From contig CAJTOM010000003.1 of NCBI GenBank assembly GCA_910577915.1, forward strand, positions 32,268 to 63,463: 31,196 nt of DNA. Reading direction: 5' to 3'. The DNA is from an uncultured Oscillospiraceae bacterium (GTDB taxonomy: Bacteria; Bacillota; Clostridia; Oscillospirales; Oscillospiraceae). Shown piece after piece: positions 14,729-21,409 of this stretch (position 1 is the stretch's first letter; every line of letters starts with the position of its first letter). Both the position numbers and the translations under genes were made by a program. The notes under the pieces were generated by a model. That model was given only the letters and a program-made list of their open reading frames with translations, was not told the origin of the DNA and did no database searches.

Positions 14729-15805
14729 ATGTCCTATCAATTTCCCGTAACCCGCACCACGGCCCCCAAGCCCAAGCCCGACCAGTCCAACCTGGGCTTC
14801 GGCAAGTACTTCACCGACCACATGTTCATCATGGACTACGACGAGGGCCAGGGCTGGCACGACGGCAAGATCGTCCCCTACGGCCCCATCAGCCTGGACC
14901 CCGCCAGCTGCGTGCTCCACTACGCCCAGATGATGTTCGAGGGCATGAAGGCCTACCTGACCCCGGATAAGAAGATCAACCTTTTCCGCCCGGACATGAA
15001 CGCCAAGCGCCTCAACCGCACCAACGAGCGCATGTGCATCCCCCCCATGGATGAGGAGCTGTTCATCGAGGCGGTGAAGGCCACCGTGCAGGTGGACGCT
15101 GACTGGATCCCCACCGCGCCGGGCACCGCCCTCTACATCCGTCCCTACATCATCTCCGACGAGGTCAGCTTCTCTGTGGAGCCCGCCAAGCACTACCATT
15201 TCATCATCATCCTCTGCGCCGTGGGCGCCTACTACGACATCAACCGCGGGGGCCTCACCGGCAGCCACATCTATGTGGAGGACGAGTACATCCGCGCCGC
15301 CGTGGGCGGCACCGGCTTCGCCAAGGTGGGGGGCAACTACGCCGGCGGCATGCGTGCCACCCGCAAGGCCCTGGAGAACGGCTGCAAGGAGGTTTTGTGG
15401 CTGGACGCCCACGAGCACAAGTACGTGGAGGAGGTGGGCACCTCCAACGCCTTCTTTATGATCGGCGACGAGGTCATCACCGCGCCCCTGGGCGGGTCCA
15501 TCCTCCCCGGCGTCACCCGGGACAGCACCATCACCCTGCTGCGCAAGTGGGGCTATAAGGTCTCCGAGCGCCGCCTCTCCATCCAGGACATCGAGGCCGC
15601 CAGCAAGGACGGCTCCCTCCAGGAGGCCTGGGCCACCGGCACCGCCTGTGTGATCTCCCCCATCGGCTATCTGCGCTACATGGACCGGGACATCGTCATC
15701 CACGGCGGCGGCGTGGGCCCCGTGAGCCAGAAGCTCTACGACCACATCTACGGCATGCAGACCGGCGTGGTGGCCGACGACATGGGCTGGATCGTCCAGC
15801 TGTAA
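14729..15805 (+). CDS. ilvE: Branched-chain amino acid aminotransferase
   Basis: The 358-residue protein is a fold-type IV PLP aminotransferase of the eukaryote-like BCAT type. It has FEGMKAY near residue 71, LYIRPYI near 133, and the PLP-binding lysine in FAKVGGNYAGG at K199, followed by VLWLDAHE and VEEVGTSNAFF. It interconverts valine, leucine and isoleucine with their 2-oxo acids using glutamate or 2-oxoglutarate. In this operon it can accept the 2-oxoisovalerate that Vor would form by carboxylation, or supply Vor in the catabolic direction. A 72-base gap with a hairpin separates it from the amidase gene, so it may have partly separate control. The ribosome site is AAAGGTGG. Confidence 0.93.
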   Translation: MSYQFPVTRTTAPKPKPDQSNLGFGKYFTDHMFIMDYDEGQGWHDGKIVPYGPISLDPASCVLHYAQMMFEGMKAYLTPDKKINLFRPDMNAKRLNRTNERMCIPPMDEELFIEAVKATVQVDADWIPTAPGTALYIRPYIISDEVSFSVEPAKHYHFIIILCAVGAYYDINRGGLTGSHIYVEDEYIRAAVGGTGFAKVGGNYAGGMRATRKALENGCKEVLWLDAHEHKYVEEVGTSNAFFMIGDEVITAPLGGSILPGVTRDSTITLLRKWGYKVSERRLSIQDIEAASKDGSLQEAWATGTACVISPIGYLRYMDRDIVIHGGGVGPVSQKLYDHIYGMQTGVVADDMGWIVQL

Positions 15806-15882
15806 AGCGGTTTCCCGCTCAAAGCCTCCGAAAAGCCCCTGCGCGCGGCGGATAACGCCGCCGGGCCGCATACTGCCAAAGG

Positions 15883-15916
15883 CCCCCGGACGGCGCGCCG
15901 TCCGGGGGTGTTTTTC
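15883..15916 (+). terminator. Terminator after ilvE
   Basis: The inverted repeat CCCCCGGACGGCG / CGCCGTCCGGGGG (15883-15908, 13 pairs) is followed by TGTTTTT. It ends the long plus-strand operon and lies close to the convergent end of the next gene. A weaker GCGGCG hairpin sits further upstream near 15845. Confidence 0.85.
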
Positions 15917-15921
15917 AGAAT

Positions 15922-16767
15922 TTATCTATTTCCGGCTCTGTTCCTGCAATGATAAAGGACCAGCACAAAGGCAAAGGAAATAATTTGTGCAGCCATAATT
16001 CGGACAATTTGCCATTCGTCTGCGCCCGTCAGGGAGATGACGTGCAGCATATTGGTCGCAATGGTGTTATTGAACAGATGGTCGCCAAGCCCTGCCCATA
16101 GATTTCCCGTTATACGGTAAAGGAGCCCCCATTTGATCCCCATAATACCGGCGAGGACAATATAGCCGCAGCCCATTAGCACCATTGCCGCAAATGACAT
16201 TTCGCCCTTCATGTAGCTTCTGACCGGCATGACAATGTGCCAGACGCCAAATAAAAAGGCGGCAATAAAATTCGCCTGCATAAATGGCTTTGTGCCAGAG
16301 AGGATTTTAATAAACAGGCCGCGAAAAATACCCTCCTCCATCCACACATTTATGACGTTGAAGAATACGCATAATACAAAGAAAATAAAACCGGTATGTT
16401 TGACTTGAGACCCGGTTAAAGAAAAACTGCTGATATAAATCTCCAGATGTGCAGGCTGGCCCTGCAGAATAAAGACCGCCAATTCCAACCCGTATGAAAC
16501 AGCAAAGCAAGCGCTTCCCAGCAGCAGCCCCTTCAGAATGCCGCTGACAAAGCCGTCTCTTTGGAATCCAATGTCACTCCATGTAACATGCATCCTCTTC
16601 AATACCAGCGCCAACAGGATAATTCCGACGGCTTTGTGAAGCAAATTTTCTCCAATCGCCGTTTTATCCGTTTCGATTAGAAAATACTCTGCAAACCTTA
16701 CAGACAAACAGAGGGTAAATATCGCAAGGCACAAATTAACTGGTTTGCATGTTATGTTTTTCTCCAT
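15922..16767 (-). CDS. CPBP family intramembrane metalloprotease
   Basis: This 281-residue membrane protein has about eight hydrophobic segments and the three CPBP motifs: EEGIFRG (E144, E145, R149), FGVWH (H177) and GDHLFNN (H230, N234), which together bind zinc or serve catalysis in Rce1/CAAX-type proteases. In bacteria such proteins are often linked to bacteriocin immunity or secretion, but no partner is seen. The start at 16767 has AGAGG upstream; an extension into the preceding region lacks support. The gene is visibly more AT-rich than its neighbours, which hints at later acquisition. Its end faces the ilvE terminator. Confidence 0.85.
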   Translation of the reverse strand: MEKNITCKPVNLCLAIFTLCLSVRFAEYFLIETDKTAIGENLLHKAVGIILLALVLKRMHVTWSDIGFQRDGFVSGILKGLLLGSACFAVSYGLELAVFILQGQPAHLEIYISSFSLTGSQVKHTGFIFFVLCVFFNVINVWMEEGIFRGLFIKILSGTKPFMQANFIAAFLFGVWHIVMPVRSYMKGEMSFAAMVLMGCGYIVLAGIMGIKWGLLYRITGNLWAGLGDHLFNNTIATNMLHVISLTGADEWQIVRIMAAQIISFAFVLVLYHCRNRAGNR

Positions 16768-16822
16768 ATAGCCGCCTCTTATTTTTTTATTTGTCAAGCT
16801 GTTGATTCCTTTGCTAACCGTC

Positions 16823-16851
16823 AGTATAGCACAACTCTCCGCCAAAAACAA
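16823..16851 (-). promoter_or_regulatory. Promoter of the CPBP gene
   Basis: On the minus strand, TTGTTT (16851-16846), 17 bases, and TATACT (16828-16823) form a reasonable promoter 56 bases before the ATG. A separate TTGACA close to the ATG has no -10. Confidence 0.5.
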
Positions 16852-16909
16852 TCTTTGCGCCACATCCCCTCCGAAAGGGCGCGAACAAGCCGCCGCCCTC
16901 TCGCCGCCC

Positions 16910-16945
16910 AAAACAGGGGGACAGGATTTGTCAATCCTGTCCCCC
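16910..16945 (-). terminator. Terminator after the MocA-like gene
   Basis: A perfect 13-pair stem (GGGGGACAGGATT with AATCCTGTCCCCC, 16916-16945, loop of four) is followed on the minus strand by TGTTTT. It would end the MocA-like transcript. Confidence 0.65.
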
Positions 16946-17012
16946 GCCTTCGTCCGCATTTGCGTCAATCCCGCGAAAATCCCTCGCCAAAACGCCCCAA
17001 AGTATCCAGCCC

Positions 17013-17597
17013 CTACACCAGCCGCTCCATACACCGGAGCGCCGCTGCGGTGTCCGCGTCCTCCAGCTCCTCCCCCGGGGCCTCGAAGAGGAGCAGCTCC
17101 TCCGGGTGCCGGCGGATGACGGTGCTGCCGCCCTGGTCCTCCCGCAGCGCCAGCAGCTCCGGGAAGTACCGGGCGGGGAAGATGCAGGGATTGCCCCGCA
17201 CGCCGCCGTGGCTGAGGCCCACCAGCCGGTCCGGATGCCGCCGGAAGAAGGCCGTCTCGGCGGCCACCGTCTCCCGGCGCAGCAGGGGCTGGTCGGAGAC
17301 CTGGAACAGGGCCGCGCCGCAGTCCCCCAGGGCCTCCAGCCCCAGGCGGATGGTGTGGCTGATGCCCCAGTCCGGGTGGGGGTTGCGCACCGGCAGAAAG
17401 CCGAAGGACCGGGCCAGCGCCTCCACCTCCTCGTACTGGGTGACCACCGCCACGGCGCAGAAGCACTCCGCCGGCACCGCCTCCAGGGCTCGCCGGATGA
17501 GGGTTCTGCCCCCCAGCTCCGCCGCCAGCTTGTTCTCCCCGAAGCGCCGGGCGTCCCCCGCCGCCATCACCACGCACCCGATGCGCAGATCCTCCAT
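17013..17597 (-). CDS. MocA-like nucleotidyltransferase
   Basis: This 194-residue protein has the NTP-transferase signature VMAAGDARRFGENKL (residues 10-24) with the conserved GxxxRFGxxK, then VRNPHPDWGISHTIRLGLE (about 70-88), QVSDQPLL (metal-binding aspartate) and GVRGNPCIF. This matches MocA/MobA-like enzymes that transfer CMP or GMP to molybdopterin in the cytoplasm. No molybdenum enzyme or other cofactor genes are visible, so the acceptor is unproven. The ATG at 17597 has AAAGGGGG upstream; a reading that begins upstream would run across the divergent regulator gene and is rejected. The terminator at 16910-16945 lies downstream. Confidence 0.87.
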   Translation of the reverse strand: MEDLRIGCVVMAAGDARRFGENKLAAELGGRTLIRRALEAVPAECFCAVAVVTQYEEVEALARSFGFLPVRNPHPDWGISHTIRLGLEALGDCGAALFQVSDQPLLRRETVAAETAFFRRHPDRLVGLSHGGVRGNPCIFPARYFPELLALREDQGGSTVIRRHPEELLLFEAPGEELEDADTAAALRCMERLV

Positions 17598-17706
17598 GTC
17601 ACCGCCCCCTTTGCCCGTAGTATACCCCGCCGCCCCGCTTCTAGTCAAGGGCGCGCAGCCTAACCGCCGGTTAATGGCCCCCCGGTTTTTCTGTCGCGCC
17701 TCTCCC

Positions 17707-17735
17707 TTGCGGAGGGGGGCGTAAACTGGTATGAT
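17707..17735 (+). promoter_or_regulatory. Promoter of the XRE gene
   Basis: TTGCGG (17707-17712), 17 bases and TATGAT (17730-17735) with TGG before the -10 form a likely sigma-A promoter about 50 bases before the ATG at 17785. Confidence 0.6.
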
Positions 17736-17784
17736 AGAGCCGTCAAGAGGAACCATAGAGGGAACAGAGAAGGAGGCGGCGCAT

Positions 17785-18838
17785 ATGAAGATCAACGACG
17801 TCATCCGCACGCGGCGGCAGGCCCTGGGGCTGACCCAGGAGGCTCTGGCGGAGCGGCTGGGGGTGTCCGGACCGGCGGTGAACAAGTGGGAGAAGAGCCT
17901 GAACTACCCGGACATCACCCTGCTGCCCACCCTGGCGCGGGTGCTGGGGGTGGATCTGAATACCCTGCTGTCCTTTCAGGAGGACATGGACCGGGGGGAG
18001 ATCGGCCGCTTCTGCGCCCGGCTCCAGCAGACGGCGGAGGCGGAGGGCTGCGCAGCCGCCGTCCGGCTGGCGGAGGAGAAGCTGCGGGAGTTTCCCCGCA
18101 ATGACCATCTGGCCTTCAGCGCCGCCGGGATGCTGGAGGGGATTCTGGCCATGTACCCGGAGGACGGCGGGGCGGAGCGGGAGCGCTGGCGGGCGGAGAT
18201 CGCCGCCCTCTATGAGCGGGCCGCCGGCAGCGAGGACCACCAGGTGCGGGAGTGGGCGGTCTTCACCCTGGCGGCCCGGTGCGTCGGCGGCGGGGAGCTG
18301 GAACGGGCGGAGGCGCTGCTGGGGCGGCTGTCCGACACCCACCGGGAGAAGCAGCTTCTCACCGCCTCCCTCCGGGAGCGGCAGGGCCGCGCCGGGGAGG
18401 CCTGGGTGCTGCTGGAGCAGACGCTCTTCGACCGCGCCGCCGGGATCCTCTCCGTGCTGAGCCAGATGGCCGGCCTGGCGCTGAAGGAGGGGGACCGCCG
18501 GCGGGCCCGGGCCCTGGCGGACACGGCGGCGGAGGCCGGGCGGCTTCTGGCCGTGCCCGATCACGCCGTCCAGTCCGCGCCCCTCCAGCTGGCCCTGGCG
18601 GAGGAGGACGGCCCCCTGGCCCTGTCCCTGCTGGAGAAGCTGCTGGACAGCCTGTGCCGTCCCTGGGACCTGTGCGCCTCCCCCCTCTACCCCCACCTGC
18701 CCGCCGGCGGGGGCGCGGCGGATGTTGCTGCGCGCCGTTCTGGACGGCCTGGAGACCGACCCGGAGAGCCGGTTCCTGTGGGACGTGCCGGGCTGCCGTG
18801 AGCTGGCGGCGGCCTGCCGGGAGCGGCTGGGCATATAG
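17785..18838 (+). pseudogene. XRE regulator with frameshifted 3' end
   Basis: The reading starts with an XRE helix-turn-helix (residues about 1-60; TRRQALGLTQEALAERLGVS) and continues with a helical, Ala/Glu-rich repeat-like region. It reads cleanly until about 18708. From there the reading frame of the start runs out of sense into a Pro/Arg-rich tail that stops at 18801, while the +1 frame continues as family-like sequence (MLLRAVLDGLETDPESRFLW) to a TAG at 18838. Removing one G from the G5 run at 18709-18713 restores one 350-residue protein. This could be a real frameshift, phase variation or a sequence error. AAGGAGG lies 8 bases before the ATG. The gene may still be active, so pseudogene status is provisional. 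Confidence 0.7.
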
Positions 18839-18867
18839 GCGGCCGCCGTTTTGGGCCATATTCCCCC

Positions 18868-18896
18868 TTGCCAAACCGGGGATTTTGTGGTATATA
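18868..18896 (+). promoter_or_regulatory. Promoter of the pheST operon
   Basis: TTGCCA (18868-18873), exactly 17 bases, and TATATA (18891-18896) with TGG before it. Transcription should start near 18903, at the start of the T-box leader. Confidence 0.7.
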
Positions 18897-18902
18897 TAGG
18901 TC

Positions 18903-19143
18903 TCAGAAAGAGCGAGGAACGGGAAAATAGCGAGTTTGCGCCCCGCCAGAGAGTGGCGGCCGCCGGCTGAGAGCCGCCTGGGGGCGTGTCGCTTGGTTCG
19001 CCCGGGAGCGGCCTGTGAGAGCAGGACGGTGGTCTCCGCCGTTACCGGAGAGACGAGTGCGCGCCCGGCCGGGCGCGAAAGCGGGTGGTACCGCGGAAGG
19101 TGTGGCCTTTCGTCCCCAGGTTGGTGGGATGAGGGGCTTTTTT
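18903..19143 (+). promoter_or_regulatory. T-box leader, specifier TTC (phenylalanine)
   Basis: The leader has AGAGAG with a distal Stem I hairpin (about 18946-18980), the TTC specifier at 18998-19000 placed 6 bases before GAG (19007-19009), the T-box core TGGTACCGCGGAAG (19086-19099) and a terminator. It responds to uncharged tRNA-Phe, which fits pheST downstream. Two membrane-protein genes lie between this leader and pheS, so they share this control. Confidence 0.9.
19106..19143 (+). terminator. T-box-controlled terminator of the pheST leader
   Basis: The 11-pair stem (19106-19116 with 19126-19136, some G-T pairs) is followed by C and six T. It is the terminator arm of the Phe T-box, as the conserved CCTTTCGTCCC segment shows. 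Confidence 0.8.
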
Positions 19144-19175
19144 CGCGTCTGCGGACGTTTGGGAGGTGCGGCGGC

Positions 19176-19601
19176 ATGGAGCAGGCTGTAATAATTGTGA
19201 CCGCCGCGCTGTGGCTGTGGTTTTTGGGGGCCGTCGTCACCTACAGGCTGGGGAAATATCTGCTGGTGGAGGGCGTGGGCGTGAAGAGCGCCGAGGGCTT
19301 CATGCTGGCGCTGTTCACCGCCGGCGCTCTGCTGTACCTGCTGCGCCCCCGGGCGGGCCGCTGGGTCCTGCTGGCCGTGCTGCTCCTGTGGCTGACCGTC
19401 CAGTTTTTCTGCCACTGGTACTACACCCTCTTCGGCGCCTCCCCCCGGAAGCTGGAGGGCTATAACCGGTGCTTTGCCGGTACCCTGCGGCTGATTCCCC
19501 GGAGCGATACCCGGCTGATCCCGGATCTGTACCATATCGTTCTCCACGTGCTGATTCTGCTGGATATACTCATGCTGACGGCCTGCGCCCTGTGCGCCTG
19601 A
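19176..19601 (+). CDS. Hypothetical membrane protein, 141 residues
   Basis: I recognise no family. The protein is 141 residues with about four hydrophobic helices: an N-terminal one (about 3-22), two in the middle (about 42-58 and 60-78), and one near the C-terminus (about 118-138). Between the third and fourth is a polar, arginine-containing stretch (FGASPRKLEGYNRCF, then LRLIPRSDTRLIPDLYHIV). The ATG has GGGAGG 9 bases upstream and is the first gene after the Phe T-box. Its GC-rich codon use matches the neighbouring genes. It is an intact reading, with no sign of decay. Confidence 0.7.
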   Translation: MEQAVIIVTAALWLWFLGAVVTYRLGKYLLVEGVGVKSAEGFMLALFTAGALLYLLRPRAGRWVLLAVLLLWLTVQFFCHWYYTLFGASPRKLEGYNRCFAGTLRLIPRSDTRLIPDLYHIVLHVLILLDILMLTACALCA

Positions 19602-19641
19602 CGCCGCGAAGCGGCAGCTGCTCTGAAAGGAAACGGAAAAA

Positions 19642-20364
19642 ATGATCCTGTGGATTTTAACGGTTTACGCCCTCTCCTTTATCTGCTATCTCCCCATGCT
19701 GCTGCAGCGGTCCGGCCTGGCAGTCCCCGAAGCTTTGCTGTATTTGCGGTACGGCTTCCTCCTGGTCCCCGCCCTGATCTCCACAATATTCCTGCTGAGC
19801 GAACATGCGGTAAAGTCCTGCTGGCTCGGCAGCTTCCGGAGGATCTCCGCAAAAGAGATTTTTCTCTGTACCGCCGCTGCGCTGTCCGGCCTCCTGACCT
19901 CCTGCGGATACGCCCTCTGGCAGGATGCCAGCCTGTTCCGCCGCGCTTATCCAGCCCCGTCCGCATTGGTTTATTCTGTGATTTATTTGTTTGCGACAGC
20001 GCTGGCGGAAGAATTGGCGTGGAGAGGCTTCCTCCTGCGGCACATCGACGCCGGACGGAAAACCGCCCTCTCCGCGGGCCTCACCGGTATCATCTGGGCC
20101 GTATGGCATATTCCCATGTGGACCATCCGAAATTCATTGGGCTTCGAGGACGTTCTCCCGTTGATGATCTGGGCGGTGCTCATTTCCCTTGTTTTGGGGA
20201 TGGCCTATTTCAGATTTGAAAACCTGCTGTCCGTATCTCTGCTGCATATGGTTTTCAACATATGCTTCTTGGCCCCTGCAGAATATAACAATGTGGTCAT
20301 TTTTGCGGGCATTATCATCTGCTATATCTTTAGAAAATACAAGAAAGGCATCAAGGAGTTTTAA
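19642..20364 (+). CDS. CPBP family intramembrane metalloprotease
   Basis: The 240-residue membrane protein has the CPBP set EELAWRG (E123, E124, R128), IWAVWHIP (H156) and LLHMVFN (H202, N206), within several hydrophobic helices. Such proteins cleave or process within the membrane; no substrate is recognisable. The start has AAAGGAAA upstream. The last codons contain CAAGGAG, the ribosome site for pheS, which begins one base after the stop. So the gene is coupled to pheS translation and under Phe T-box control, an odd place for such a gene. It is distinct from the CPBP gene at 15922 and is only moderately AT-rich. Confidence 0.85.
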   Translation: MILWILTVYALSFICYLPMLLQRSGLAVPEALLYLRYGFLLVPALISTIFLLSEHAVKSCWLGSFRRISAKEIFLCTAAALSGLLTSCGYALWQDASLFRRAYPAPSALVYSVIYLFATALAEELAWRGFLLRHIDAGRKTALSAGLTGIIWAVWHIPMWTIRNSLGFEDVLPLMIWAVLISLVLGMAYFRFENLLSVSLLHMVFNICFLAPAEYNNVVIFAGIIICYIFRKYKKGIKEF

Positions 20365-20365
20365 C

Positions 20366-21391
20366 ATGAAAGAACAACTGGCAAAGATCCGCGCCGAGGC
20401 CATCTCCGCCCTGGAGAGCGCCAAGGACGCCGCCGACCTGGACGCCCTGCGGGTCAAATACCTGGGCAAGAAGGGGGAGCTCACCGGCGTGCTGAAGATG
20501 ATGGGCAGGCTCTCCCCGGAGGAGCGCCCCGTCATGGGCCAGCTGGCCAACGACGTCCGCGCCGCCCTGGAGAACGCCCTGGAGGCCTGCTCCCAAAAGC
20601 TAGAGGCCGCCGCCCTGGAGCGCCGTCTGAGGGACGAGGCCCTGGACGTGACCATCCCCGGCAAGCCGGTGGTTCTGGGCCATCAGCACCCCATGAACAT
20701 CGCCCTGGAGGAGCTCAAGGACATCTTCATCGGCATGGGCTTCACCGTGCTGGAGGGCCCCGAGGTGGAGCTGGCCAGCTACAACTTCGACCGGCTCAAC
20801 GCCCCGGAGGGCCACCCCAGCCGGGACTGGTCCGACACCTTCTACTTCGATGGGGACAGCCGGGTCATGCTCCGCAGCCAGACCAGCCCCATGCAGGTCC
20901 GGGCCATGGAGACCATGGACCTGCCCATCCGCATCATCGCTCCCGGCCGGGTGTACCGCAAGGACGAGGTGGACGCCACCCACTCCCCCATGTTCCACCA
21001 GGTGGAGGGCATGGTCATTGACAAGGGGGTCACCATGGCGGACCTGAAGGGCACCCTGAACACGGTGGTGGAGCAGCTCTACGGCGCGGGCGCCAAGACC
21101 CGCTTCCGCCCCCACCACTTCCCCTTCACCGAGCCCAGCTGTGAGATGGACGTGCAGTGCCACAAATGCGGCGGCGCGGGCTGCCCCACCTGCAAGGGGG
21201 AGGGCTGGATCGAGCTGCTGGGGGCCGGCATGGTCCACCCGAAGGTGCTGGAGATGAGCGGCATCGACAGCGGGACGTATACCGGCTGGGCCTTCGGCAT
21301 CGGCTTGGAGCGCATGGCCATGCGCCGCTTCAAGATCGCCGATCTGCGCCTGATCTTTGAAAACGACGTGCGCTTCCTGGAGCAGTTCTGA
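20366..21391 (+). CDS. pheS: Phenylalanine-tRNA ligase alpha subunit
   Basis: This 341-residue protein has an N-terminal coiled coil (about 1-85) and a class II synthetase core with GPEVELASYNFDRLN (about residue 130), the motif 2 arginine in IIAPGRVYRKDEVDATHSPMFHQ (about 190-212) and motif 3 GIGLERMAM near 313. In the alpha2beta2 enzyme, alpha activates phenylalanine and charges tRNA-Phe. A cysteine-rich segment (CHKCGGAGCPTCKGEGW, about residues 268-284) may bind zinc or is family-specific. The start at 20366 has CAAGGAG inside the previous gene. It is followed by pheT after 18 bases, with AAAGGGGG. Expression is expected from the Phe T-box. Confidence 0.95.
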   Translation: MKEQLAKIRAEAISALESAKDAADLDALRVKYLGKKGELTGVLKMMGRLSPEERPVMGQLANDVRAALENALEACSQKLEAAALERRLRDEALDVTIPGKPVVLGHQHPMNIALEELKDIFIGMGFTVLEGPEVELASYNFDRLNAPEGHPSRDWSDTFYFDGDSRVMLRSQTSPMQVRAMETMDLPIRIIAPGRVYRKDEVDATHSPMFHQVEGMVIDKGVTMADLKGTLNTVVEQLYGAGAKTRFRPHHFPFTEPSCEMDVQCHKCGGAGCPTCKGEGWIELLGAGMVHPKVLEMSGIDSGTYTGWAFGIGLERMAMRRFKIADLRLIFENDVRFLEQF

Positions 21392-21409
21392 GAAAGGGGG
21401 AATAATGAG

